From Pseudomonadota bacterium (GTDB lineage Bacteria; Desulfobacterota; Desulfobacteria; Desulfobacterales; Desulfobacteraceae), in NCBI GenBank assembly GCA_018821535.1, contig JAHJLV010000032.1, positions 1 to 34,524 on the forward strand: a stretch of DNA of 34,524 bases, read 5' to 3'. Position 1 is the first letter of the stretch. Each line of letters begins with the position of its first letter. The notes below the pieces were generated by a model. The model saw only the letters and a program-made list of their open reading frames with translations, was not told the DNA's origin and did not search any database. Shown here in pieces: positions 25,250-32,898 of the stretch. The position numbers and the translations under genes were made by a program.

Positions 25250-26020
25250 ATGCCGCGCAGAAAACGAATCCATCTTCCCGGCTTTTTATGGCATATCACC
25301 CACAGATGCCATAAAAAAGAACATCTTTTAAAATTTGAAAAGGATAGAAAAAACTGGAGAAATTGGCTTTTTCAAGCCAAAAAACGTTACGGCCTTAAAG
25401 TGATTACCTATGCAGTTACATGCAATCACATCCATCTTCTGGTCGTGGACAGCCGCAGAGGGGTTATTTCTAAAAGCATGCAGCTTCTGTCCGGTGCAAC
25501 CGGACAGGCATACAACATCCGTAAAAACCGTAAAGGTGCTTTCTGGGAAGATCGTTTTTATACCACTGCCATTGAAAACGGGGTCCATCTTTTAAGATAT
25601 ATGGCGTATATTGAGCTGAATATGGTCCGGGCAGGCGCAGTCATGCATCCAAAAGAGTGGGAGTTTTGCGGATATAATGAAATTTTAAATCCCCCTGAGC
25701 GGTATCGACTGATTGATCGCAATGCGCTGCTTTCCAGCTGCGGCATATCTGATCCGGATGAGTTTGCAGAGTATTATAAAAATCTGGTTGAATACACACT
25801 GAAATATGGCAGTTTAAAGCGGGAAAGCCTGTGGACCAGTAACCTGGCAGTGGGAAGCCAGCAATATATCGAGCAAAACAAGCATAAATTTGGAAAACAA
25901 TATCAAATAAAATCGCTGCCTGCCCCTTCTTTTAAAATCAGACAATATGGTGAAATCAGATTGAAGAACAATTCAAGCAATGGAGGGAGCACTATCCTTC
26001 AAGATTATGCGATTCATTAA
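25250..26020 (+). CDS. REP-associated tyrosine transposase (RAYT, Y1/HUH family)
   Basis: 256 aa. The opening MPRRKRIHLPGFLWHITHRC, the HUH motif NHIHLL (His60, His62) and RYMAYIELNMVRAG (nucleophile probably Tyr120) define the IS200-like RAYT family, single-strand nucleases linked to REP palindromes and not usually mobile as classic insertion sequences. The domain occupies about residues 1-150; the C-terminal 100 residues are an extra region seen in longer RAYTs. All key residues are intact, so the enzyme may be active. No RBS is obvious. A nearly perfect inverted repeat precedes the gene, and a possible REP-like hairpin is seen at 33441. Confidence 0.9.
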   Translation: MPRRKRIHLPGFLWHITHRCHKKEHLLKFEKDRKNWRNWLFQAKKRYGLKVITYAVTCNHIHLLVVDSRRGVISKSMQLLSGATGQAYNIRKNRKGAFWEDRFYTTAIENGVHLLRYMAYIELNMVRAGAVMHPKEWEFCGYNEILNPPERYRLIDRNALLSSCGISDPDEFAEYYKNLVEYTLKYGSLKRESLWTSNLAVGSQQYIEQNKHKFGKQYQIKSLPAPSFKIRQYGEIRLKNNSSNGGSTILQDYAIH

Positions 26021-26025
26021 TTCGG

Positions 26026-26214
26026 ACTTGCCAAAGTTTAGGGATTGCCATTAATGGTGTTGGTTTCTATTTCGGTGTTGTTCCAATTTTTCGAATTACA
26101 ACGAGCCTTTTAAAAGGGAATCAGGAGCATGGTTATTTTGGAATGCTGGTATCATCTATTACAATGGTTCCTTTAGTTATCCGGGTCATTTTTTCAGTTT
26201 TAAAACGTGAATGA
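26026..26214 (+). pseudogene. Possible membrane-protein gene remnant without start codon
   Basis: In the 333-bp gap after the RAYT gene one frame reads about 62 codons with protein-like character, two hydrophobic stretches and a normal stop (INGVGFYFGVVPIFRITT, then SSITMVPLVIRVIFSVL). It has no ATG or RBS and would be continuous only with antisense-frame DNA inside the RAYT gene. It may be the 3' end of a gene truncated by the element, but chance coding potential is not excluded. Confidence 0.3.
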
Positions 26215-26274
26215 CTTTTTGGAAACAGCACAGTTTATATTCGAATATACTGGAAACAAGCGGAATAACAAATC

Positions 26275-26289
26275 ACAAGTTTAACTTGT
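26275..26289. promoter_or_regulatory. Palindrome upstream of abiE operon (candidate AbiEi operator)
   Basis: ACAAGTTTAACTTGT is a perfect inverted repeat with a one-base centre, ending 28 bp before the -35 box of the abiE promoter. AbiEi antitoxins are known to repress their own promoters through inverted repeats; the assignment to this palindrome is inference. Confidence 0.5.
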
Positions 26290-26317
26290 TAAATAATAAT
26301 AATATTAAACTATCTGC

Positions 26318-26346
26318 TTGAGTTTTGTTTAATATCGACTTATAAT
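26318..26346 (+). promoter_or_regulatory. Promoter of the abiE operon, likely giving a leaderless mRNA
   Basis: TTGAGT (26318-26323) and TATAAT (26341-26346) have an ideal 17-bp spacer. The ATG of the antitoxin gene starts only 8 bp after the -10 box, so the transcript would begin at or next to the start codon. Confidence 0.65.
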
Positions 26347-26353
26347 CACAAAC

Positions 26354-27148
26354 ATGACTGGTGAAAATAGAAATATATTAAACCGAATCCTCCGGAACTG
26401 GCCCAAAGGAACCGTGGGAACATTAACGTGGTTTCGAGAGCATGGCGGATATCAGCAATTATTAGATTATTACCAGAAAGCCCCCTGGGTAACTAAAATA
26501 GGAAGCAGCGCATATATTCAATCTGGAGATTCTGTTGATTGGCGCGGGGGGTTGTATGCTGTCCAGAATCAATTAAATGTTTGCGTACATGCGGGTGGAA
26601 AAACTGCTTTGGAATTATCCGGATTCGGGCATAATCTCCAATTGGGACGAACAGGAAAAGTATATCTTTTTGCATCTGAAAAAATTCAACTGCCAAAATG
26701 GTTCATGAAACATCCATGGGAAGATGAATTGTGTTTTAAAAAATTAAATATTTTTCAATCCCGACCAGATTTTGGATTAGTGAATTTTAATGCAGGCAAT
26801 TATGAAATAAAAGGGTCTGCCCCCGAGCGCGCCATGATTGAATTGTGTGCCCTGATTCCAAATTATCATTCATTTGAAGAGGCTGGTCATTTCATGGAAA
26901 GCTTATTATCATTGCGATCCGAATACTTGCAAACCCTTCTTGAAACATGCAGTTCAATAAAAGCGAAACGATTATTCCTCTATTTTGCGGACACATACAA
27001 CATGCCCTGGTTTCAGAAACTGGATAGAAAAAATATTGACTTGGGAAAAGGGAAGCGACAGGTTGCGGCCAATGGGATTCTTAATAAAAAATATCAAATA
27101 ACAGTGCCTGATGAAATAAAGAGTATCAAATTAACGGATATCCCATGA
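26354..27148 (+). CDS. AbiEi-family antitoxin (type IV toxin-antitoxin)
   Basis: 264 aa. The N-terminal ~90 residues form a winged-helix module (ILNRILRNWPKGTVGTLTWF, HGGYQQLLDYYQKAPWV), followed by the AbiEi C-terminal region (VHAGGKTALELSGFGHNLQLG and FASEKIQLPKWF). AbiEi acts as antitoxin and as transcriptional repressor of its own operon. It overlaps the toxin gene by an ATGA. A 15-bp palindrome and a promoter with the ATG right after the -10 box lie upstream, consistent with leaderless expression. The pair is flanked by a RAYT gene on the left. Confidence 0.88.
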   Translation: MTGENRNILNRILRNWPKGTVGTLTWFREHGGYQQLLDYYQKAPWVTKIGSSAYIQSGDSVDWRGGLYAVQNQLNVCVHAGGKTALELSGFGHNLQLGRTGKVYLFASEKIQLPKWFMKHPWEDELCFKKLNIFQSRPDFGLVNFNAGNYEIKGSAPERAMIELCALIPNYHSFEEAGHFMESLLSLRSEYLQTLLETCSSIKAKRLFLYFADTYNMPWFQKLDRKNIDLGKGKRQVAANGILNKKYQITVPDEIKSIKLTDIP

Positions 27149-28071
27149 AAATGAACAAATACCTTGATCAGGCCAAATTAATGCTGTCCATTCTTCCAAT
27201 AGTGGGACAGGAAAAAGACTTTGCCTTGAAAGGCGGGACTGCTTTAAATTTTTTCCATTTGAACATGCCTCGCTTATCTGTTGATATTGATTTAACCTTT
27301 CTCCCGGTAAAACCAAGGGATGAAACCTTAAAGGATATTACAAATTCACTCGATAGGATTTCAGATCATATTGAAAGAATGCTCCCCATATGTCAGATTC
27401 AAAAATTAAAAATAAAAGAGACAGATTATACATACAAACTGATTATTAAAAGCCAGGGCCGTCTGGTTAAAATAGAACCGAATTTGATATTGCGGGGAAG
27501 TTGCTATCCCCCTGTTTTAAAACCACTGTGCAAAAGTGCCGGGGACATTTTTAAGATAGAAATGGAAATCCCGGTACTCTCTTTTGCTGACCTTTATGGT
27601 GGGAAAATTTGTGCAGCTTTGGATCGTCAGCATCCCCGGGATTTATTTGATATTAAGCTCCTTTCGGAGGCTGGAAGTCTGAACGAAGAAATCAGTCAGG
27701 CGTTTGTCGTATATCTTGCCAGTCATAATCGGCCCATGTCAGAATTGCTTTCTCCAAATTTTCAAGATTTCAGACAGACGTATGAAACTGAATTCAAAGG
27801 TATGTCATCAATAGAGGTCAGCTATCAGAAGCTTGAAGAAATACGTAAAGAATTGCCATCTCTGATATTATCCAGACTTTCAAGGAATGAACGAAAATTT
27901 CTGTTGTCTGTTAAGATGGGAAGCCCTGATTTCAGTTTACTTTCAATTTCAGGCCTTGAAAACCTGCCAGCGATAAAGTGGAAGATCGAAAATATTTCAA
28001 GGATGGAGTCCAGAAAGAGAATTGCAGCAACTGAAAAGCTCAAATCGATTTTAGATTTATCTCAACAATAA
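27145..28071 (+). CDS. AbiEii-family nucleotidyltransferase toxin
   Basis: 308 aa. The nucleotidyltransferase core shows FALKGGTALNFF, RLSVDIDLTF (Asp47 and Asp49 as metal ligands) and the second conserved motif GGKICAALDRQHPRDLFDI (about 152-170), all diagnostic of AbiEii/DUF1814 toxins. Some members inactivate tRNA by adding nucleotides to the 3' end, blocking translation and aborting phage infection; here that is inferred from family. The gene overlaps the antitoxin stop (ATGA), so both are translated together. All catalytic positions are present. Confidence 0.92.
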   Translation: MKMNKYLDQAKLMLSILPIVGQEKDFALKGGTALNFFHLNMPRLSVDIDLTFLPVKPRDETLKDITNSLDRISDHIERMLPICQIQKLKIKETDYTYKLIIKSQGRLVKIEPNLILRGSCYPPVLKPLCKSAGDIFKIEMEIPVLSFADLYGGKICAALDRQHPRDLFDIKLLSEAGSLNEEISQAFVVYLASHNRPMSELLSPNFQDFRQTYETEFKGMSSIEVSYQKLEEIRKELPSLILSRLSRNERKFLLSVKMGSPDFSLLSISGLENLPAIKWKIENISRMESRKRIAATEKLKSILDLSQQ

Positions 28072-28122
28072 AATGCTGCGGATTTCACCGCAGATTTTGG
28101 TGGTTCAAAGGAGATATACTGT

Positions 28123-29292
28123 ATGGGTGACAAAGGCGCAAGCCATTTTCAGTTCCCTGATCAATACCACAGGTTCCATAAGGATCAGGTCTTCAATTTT
28201 CAGCTCAACAGATGGTATTCCCTTGGCTATGCCAGATTTGAAGACATGGCGGAGGCTGGTCGCAACGTAACGTCATTCGATAGCTGGAAAACCGAGATGA
28301 TCAGGCTTGGAGAAAAGGCAGTTTCTGAAAAACGTTTTATAAATGCCGCTTTTTATTTCAGGGCGGCTGAGTTCTATATTCTGACAGACAGCGTTGAAAA
28401 AGATGTACTGTATGATAAGTTCAGAGATTGTTTTGACAATGCCTTTGGAAACGACGGAATCGAACGATCGGCTGTCCCTTACGGCGGCAAATATCTTCCG
28501 GCAATGCGCGTACCTGCAAAAAACGAACCCAAAAAAGGTACAATAGTACTCCATGGTGGTTTTGATTCCTTTATTGAGGAATTTTACTCAATGATGGTGG
28601 TTTTTTCAGAACACGGTTATGACGTTGTCGGCTTTGAAGGCCCAGGTCAAGGAGCGGCCCGCAGAAAGTCCGGGATCGCCTTTGAATATGAATGGGAAAA
28701 ATCCGCGAAAGCTATATTGGATTATTTCAATATCAGCGCAGTGACGTGGCTTGGAATATCAATGGGAGGATATCTTTGTTTTAGAGCTGCGGCATTTGAA
28801 CCGCGCATAGCCCGCGTAATCGCATCAAGCGTCGCCTTTGACTATGCCAAGTTCCATAATATCGTTGCTGAGAAAGTGGGAAAGTTTTTCTTTACACGCC
28901 TGAGAACAATATCGAACTACAAGATGAAAAAGATGATTAAACGTGGTGGAATGCCCGCATGGATGATCAGTAATTTGATGTATATTGCCAATGCAAAGGA
29001 GCCGATAGAAGCGACTGATTTGATGCTCAAGCTCAATGCCGCTAACCTTCATTCTGATCTGGTGAAACAAGATATACTGATTCTCACGGGCAAAGACGAT
29101 CATTTTGTCCCGTTCAAGATGCATGACCTGCAGGTGCAGGCGCTGACAAATGCCAAATCAGTAACCGCCAGGGTTTTCACAAAAAAAGATCAGGCGCAAA
29201 ATCATTGTCAGATCGGCAACATAGGTCTTGCTCTTGATGTCATGTTAAACTGGATTGATAAGGTTTCATCGAACAAAAAAAGAATGGCATAA
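28123..29292 (+). CDS. Alpha/beta hydrolase (FrsA / dihydropseudooxynicotine-hydrolase-like)
   Basis: 389 aa. An N-terminal helical cap of about 120 residues precedes an alpha/beta hydrolase core: KGTIVLHGGFDSFIEEFY, the nucleophile elbow GISMGG (Ser213), GKDDHFVP (acid Asp325 or Asp326) and QNHCQIGN (His361). The size, the helical N-terminal region and the EGPGQG loop resemble the FrsA / 2,6-dihydropseudooxynicotine hydrolase group, which hydrolyses carbon-carbon or ester bonds; the true substrate is unknown. AAAGGAG lies 10 nt before the ATG. It is 51 bp downstream of AbiEii on the same strand and could be co-transcribed with the toxin-antitoxin pair. No signal peptide. Confidence 0.85.
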   Translation: MGDKGASHFQFPDQYHRFHKDQVFNFQLNRWYSLGYARFEDMAEAGRNVTSFDSWKTEMIRLGEKAVSEKRFINAAFYFRAAEFYILTDSVEKDVLYDKFRDCFDNAFGNDGIERSAVPYGGKYLPAMRVPAKNEPKKGTIVLHGGFDSFIEEFYSMMVVFSEHGYDVVGFEGPGQGAARRKSGIAFEYEWEKSAKAILDYFNISAVTWLGISMGGYLCFRAAAFEPRIARVIASSVAFDYAKFHNIVAEKVGKFFFTRLRTISNYKMKKMIKRGGMPAWMISNLMYIANAKEPIEATDLMLKLNAANLHSDLVKQDILILTGKDDHFVPFKMHDLQVQALTNAKSVTARVFTKKDQAQNHCQIGNIGLALDVMLNWIDKVSSNKKRMA

Positions 29293-29327
29293 AAAGACAA
29301 GTGGCATATTGCCGATGTGATTTAAAA

Positions 29328-30257
29328 TCATTTTAACGACAGCTCATAAAAATCGCCATTATCTAAACGAAAATACCAGTGGTCTTTTTTTTTTACCGGA
29401 ATAAGAGATGATTCCAAGCGGCCATTTAATCTGGTCTTTGCAATCTGCTTAATACCTGATTGTGTCCATTCCAGAAGCATTAATGCGTCATGGTACTGGT
29501 TTGGTAATATCAGCAGATCTTTAGGAGTTGATTCCACAACTTGCCCCAGACCAAGATTTATGCTTCCGATTTTGTGAGTGCTTACCCCGGCATACTCAGA
29601 AAACAAGCGTAACCCGGAATCTGAAAATTCATACAGCCGTAATATACCTCCGATATGAGGGGTGGCAACCAATGCAATATCAAGTCGGCCGTTTCCATCA
29701 AAATCACCCACCCCGACCGGATTCAGCCACCGATTGGATTGCCCGAGAAATGGCGTTGAAGCCACAGCCTTTAACTGGCCGGATACAATGGCATATACAG
29801 CAAGAGATGCTCCTGAATTTACATCACTTTCGATTACAATGATTTCATCTTTTTTATCCTTGTCTAAATCAACAAGCCGTGGCTCCAGATCTTCAAACAC
29901 CCTGTTATCGGGCAAACTAAATGTTAATTGTTTTCCTTCCTGTGTTTGTACCAGCAGCTGTGATGCTTCCAAAGTATCTCCCAGGATACCATGCTGATAT
30001 CTGTCTGTTGCCCCTCCAAACCATGCCATATGGATGTCATTGGTGCCCTTTGCAACACGGCTGTGGGGAAGCTGGTCTGGTTTTTTTAATTTTGAATCAC
30101 TGAATAACACCGGATTAATCTGTCGAATTTTCAATTCAGCAGCAAAGGCAGAATCAAATATTAATACAACGACAAGCAGCTTTAAAATTAATACCAGCGA
30201 TAAAATCCGGTAAATCTTTTTTGATGTATTCTCTGTCATTACACTGCAATTTTCCAT
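29328..30257 (-). CDS. Exported FG-GAP/VCBS-repeat-like protein
   Basis: 309 aa. A membrane or signal segment at about residues 14-38 (IYRILSLVLILKLLVVVLIF, then a likely cleavage after AFA). Two calcium-binding-like FG-GAP loops are visible: VDLDKDKKDEIIVIE and VGDFDGNGRLDIALVA, typical of beta-propeller repeats, and other blades are plausible from length. It probably sits in the periplasm or outside the cell. Two starts are possible: ATG at 30257 or the ATG seven codons in (MTENTSKK). It is divergent from the IS91 relic, whose 5' end lies close by. Function beyond the fold is unknown. Confidence 0.8.
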   Translation of the reverse strand: MENCSVMTENTSKKIYRILSLVLILKLLVVVLIFDSAFAAELKIRQINPVLFSDSKLKKPDQLPHSRVAKGTNDIHMAWFGGATDRYQHGILGDTLEASQLLVQTQEGKQLTFSLPDNRVFEDLEPRLVDLDKDKKDEIIVIESDVNSGASLAVYAIVSGQLKAVASTPFLGQSNRWLNPVGVGDFDGNGRLDIALVATPHIGGILRLYEFSDSGLRLFSEYAGVSTHKIGSINLGLGQVVESTPKDLLILPNQYHDALMLLEWTQSGIKQIAKTRLNGRLESSLIPVKKKDHWYFRLDNGDFYELSLK

Positions 30258-30291
30258 GCTGCCCCCTTTGTTTTATCATTTTTGGTTTGCC

Positions 30292-30654
30292 ATGGCCCAG
30301 TCGACATTATACAATTATGATGTTTATCAGCAGCGCAATCCTAAGGCAAGCGCATATTACAAGTGCGTTGAAAATCATTTTGAAGAGCTGGGACGTGCCT
30401 GGGATGACATGTATGCATCCCGGTATGGATTCTGGCGGACATATGTCATGACGGTAATCTATAACAATCTGGATTGCGGTGATCTTTATATGGAATTTGC
30501 CAGGGTCCGTTGTGAAAGTGGTTTTAATGTATACCTCTGTGACAGGATTTATCCTTTTGACAAGACTGGTCTTGGCAAGCTGGCCCGGTATATTATCTGT
30601 GCCTGCTTTTAACAGGAGAGAATGGTCTATATTCCTGCAGAGCAGTCAATGAAT
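30292..30654 (+). pseudogene. IS91-family transposase relic (internally deleted, with nonsense codon)
   Basis: The frame begins like IS91 transposases (ASAYYKCVENHFEELGRAWD, then YASRYGFWRTYVM and VIYNNLDCGDLYMEFARVRC, the zinc-binding region) but jumps directly to a segment normally far downstream (SGFNVYLCDRIYPFDKTGLG then LARYIICACF). A TAA (30610-30612) then interrupts the frame where the family usually has a serine, and the reading resumes as QERMVYIPAEQS. So it has both a large internal deletion and a stop mutation. The HUH and catalytic tyrosine motifs are lost; it cannot be active. No intact IS91 end is seen. Confidence 0.8.
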
Positions 30655-30795
30655 GATACTTTGCCCTGTTTTCTTAAAATTTCTATGAAAATAAATTCAT
30701 AGAAATATAAAAAATTTTTCTTAAAATTTTTACTGTAATATACTGAAAACTGAAAGAAAGCCTGCCAATGAGGGTCCATTAATTTTGATATGGTC

Positions 30796-30811
30796 TGGCA
30801 TGAAATTTGCT
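30796..30811 (+). promoter_or_regulatory. Sigma-54 promoter of the PEP-CTERM protein gene
   Basis: TGGCATGAAATTTGCT matches the -24/-12 consensus closely, with GG and GC 10 bp apart. It lies 50 bp before the ATG at 30862. Sigma-54 control of PEP-CTERM genes through PrsR-type regulators is known in other species. Confidence 0.75.
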
Positions 30812-30861
30812 TTTTGCAAAGGTATAAAGTTTAGATTTAATTTTCCAGGAGGGATAACATT

Positions 30862-31512
30862 ATGAAGAAAAAGAGTTGTTTAGCTGTTCCTTTGTTTTTT
30901 TTAATTTTGTGTTTTTCTGCACAGGCTGCAACTACGTTTACGGACAGGGCCGCATGGGAAGTTGCTGTTGCAGGAATAAGCACCCGGACGTTTGATGGCA
31001 TTCAACTGGATTCTGCGCCCACCATTACACTGCCCGACGGAATGATCTCAACAGTGGGTTCAACGCTTTACACCTATGGAATCAATACGGTAACCAGCGA
31101 TGAATTTGGTGGCCGGATTGGTGATCTTTACTCACATCCTGAAACGATAACCTGGATATTCCCGAACAGCATCATTGGTTTTTTTGCTGATTTTGACTAT
31201 ATTAACGAATATGTGCCTTTTCATATTATAGGTAATTTTGATGGTACAGGAGAGATGTCAATTGATTTTCCGTCGGGTGAATTAGGGGTAAGTGGCGGAT
31301 TTGGTATTATCGGTTCGGCCAGTTTTTCTTCACTCCGCTTTGATACAGATGACAGCAGTCAGTATTTTTATATCGATAATTTTTCCACTGCCACCACACT
31401 GTCCAGTGTTCCCGTCCCTTCTGCAGTATGGATTTTGGGTATGGGGATTTCCGGACTGGCCGGCATCCGAATTCGGGGAAAAATCAAACGCCGAACAATT
31501 GGAAAAAAATAA
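30862..31512 (+). CDS. Exported PEP-CTERM (VPxP variant) sorting-signal protein
   Basis: 216 aa. Signal peptide (residues 1-23, KKKSCLAVPLFFLILCFSAQA), a beta-rich central domain with no catalytic motif, and a C-terminal tripartite signal: VPVPSAVWILGMGISGLAG, a membrane helix, then a basic tail (GIRIRGKIKRRTIGKK). This is the exosortase recognition and membrane-release signal of PEP-CTERM proteins, usually surface- or biofilm-associated. The ribosome binding site is AGGAGGG. A strong sigma-54 promoter lies 50 bp upstream. No exosortase gene is in the window, so it must be encoded elsewhere. Confidence 0.88.
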   Translation: MKKKSCLAVPLFFLILCFSAQAATTFTDRAAWEVAVAGISTRTFDGIQLDSAPTITLPDGMISTVGSTLYTYGINTVTSDEFGGRIGDLYSHPETITWIFPNSIIGFFADFDYINEYVPFHIIGNFDGTGEMSIDFPSGELGVSGGFGIIGSASFSSLRFDTDDSSQYFYIDNFSTATTLSSVPVPSAVWILGMGISGLAGIRIRGKIKRRTIGKK

Positions 31513-31644
31513 CAAAAGATTTCTGAAAAAATTTAAAAAAAACACTAAGAGCGTTATGATTGTGTGCTTTCGGCAGGCCTGCGTGTAATAATAACCCTCC
31601 AGGTGATACTATCGGTTCCAGAATGAACATTGCAAACCGAGGAG

Positions 31645-31717
31645 GCAGTCCCTGTGTGGTCCGGATCATGAAAGTGACTGGGATATTTCAGATTATAGAA
31701 GTTCTTGCCCATACTAA
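31645..31717 (+). pseudogene. Scar of a second copy of the polyesterase-like gene
   Basis: 31661-31717 is nearly identical to the last codons and stop of the hydrolase gene (24085-24141). Immediately before it, 31645-31663 matches 18 of 19 bases of the end of that gene's signal-peptide region (22885-22903, GCAGTCCCTG-Y-GTGGTCCG). The two matches overlap by the 3 bp CCG, as expected if about 1.18 kb of the gene was deleted across a short microhomology. The frame is lost. Confidence 0.6.
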
Positions 31718-31987
31718 CAGAAAAAATTATGGTTTGATCTGTTAATCACCTGCCCGGCCTGAAATTTTCAGGCCGGGTATCTTTTTGTTGTGCGCCACTC
31801 AAATCCTGCTCATAAATTCAATTCTCTGTATTGAATAAAAACCTTTGCGAACCATTTTGAATAATGGTATGAATTTTTTCATTGATATCTTCAAAGCATA
31901 TACAGACTTGATATTCTTACTTTTTGGATATTTATCCAGTGAGATAGGTGAATTTTAAAATTATCCAGAACCGTGCAAGTACTTGTT
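31661..31987. repeat. Direct repeat copy 2
   Basis: Counterpart of 24085-24408, offset about 7.58 kb, same orientation, with scattered base changes. It ends at the same CAAGTACTTG palindrome, next to the start of the interrupted gene at 31995. Confidence 0.95.
31753..31786 (+). terminator. Second copy of the hydrolase terminator
   Basis: Same CCCGGCCTGA/TCAGGCCGGG stem and TATCTTTTT tail as at 24176, inside repeat copy 2. Confidence 0.85.
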
Positions 31988-31994
31988 CAAAAAA

Positions 31995-32456
31995 ATGATA
32001 AATTTAAGCAACAAAGCTGCAATCGGTTTTAAGTATAAATGGAAGGATCTTGAGGAACGCTCAGGTGATTTCTGGAAAATTGATGTTATGATGATTGGAC
32101 GCGTTCAAATGTTGCTGATCGTTCATGAATATACACTGTTTACAATGGTTCGCAGAAAATCAACATTTCAAAATCTGGATAGCGTTGCAAACGAAATCAA
32201 AAAATCGTGCCCCTGGTATCGCGGGTCTAAATCGCTTTCTTTTGGTAAAAACGGGAATTGACAATTAAACGGCTCCATTAATGAAATCAAACGGATAACC
32301 ACGGGATTGTATTCTCATGAACAGATAAACGCTATGGAAATGGCAATAAACCAATGCATTTTTTCTTATCTGTCAACCGAAAAAAACGGCTATCAGAATC
32401 CGTTTGAGGCTGTTGAACTTTACATCAAAGGAAAAACCCCTTGGCTATCGTACTAG
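31995..32456 (+). pseudogene. Hypothetical gene interrupted by an in-frame TGA (DUF6933-like?)
   Basis: From the ATG at 31995 the frame encodes 88 residues (MINLSNKAAIGFKYKWKDLE to SLSFGKNGN) to a TGA at 32259-32261, then continues in the same frame for 64 codons of protein-like sequence (NEIKRITTGLYSHEQINAM, NGYQNPFEAVELYIKG) to TAG. The two halves together would make a normal soluble protein of about 153 aa. The segment MLLIVHEYTLFTMVRRKS recalls DUF6933 proteins, but this is uncertain. The start lies 7 bp beyond repeat copy 2, with no good RBS, so the 5' end may also be altered. Nonsense mutation is the simplest reading; selenocysteine is considered and judged unlikely. Confidence 0.6.
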
Positions 32457-32607
32457 TGCACTTTGGATTTTTGTTGTTTTCTTTGGAAACATTGCAGCAC
32501 AAAAATCATCATAATGACAAATAAGTTGTGCTATTTTTAAGAAATGGTAGAATTAAGATCATCGTCTCAATTACAAAACACAGCTATACATGTGAGGAGG
32601 GGGAGGC

Positions 32608-32898
32608 ATGGGCAAACAGGACATATTAAAAATATTACATCTTTATAAAAAAGAAGTCGCAAATGAATATAAAATCTCAGAAATTGGAATTTTTGGATCG
32701 ACTGCTCGCGGAGAGGCTAATGATGAAAGTGATGTCGATGTAGTGATTCGTATCTCAGAACCGGATTTCTTCAAACTTGCCGGAATAAAAAGCGACTTGG
32801 AGGACAGGCTTAAAAAATCTGTTGATATTATTACGTACACAGACACAATGAATTCTTTTTTAAAAAAACGAATAGATCATGAGGCTGTATATGCATGA
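32608..32898 (+). CDS. MntA-like nucleotidyltransferase antitoxin (MNT, type VII toxin-antitoxin)
   Basis: 96-aa minimal nucleotidyltransferase. The motif GIFGSTARGEANDESDVDVV shows GSx10DxD with the metal-binding Asp pair, and a third acidic residue follows in KKSVDIITYTD. In studied pairs MntA adds AMP to the HEPN toxin and so neutralises it. The gene has a strong ribosome binding site (GAGGAGGGGGAGG, just before the ATG). A possible promoter is TTGTGC (32526) and TAGAAT (32548) with a 16-bp spacer. It overlaps the HEPN frame by 20 nt. Confidence 0.9.
   Translation: MGKQDILKILHLYKKEVANEYKISEIGIFGSTARGEANDESDVDVVIRISEPDFFKLAGIKSDLEDRLKKSVDIITYTDTMNSFLKKRIDHEAVYA

Noticed and set aside
31560..31745. 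61-aa plus-strand frame over the repeat junction
   Set aside because: It reads across the hydrolase scar in a different frame and has no RBS; coding is unlikely.
32259..32261. TGA as a selenocysteine codon
   Set aside because: No stable hairpin of SECIS type follows at the required distance and the context is not a redox motif; nonsense mutation is simpler.
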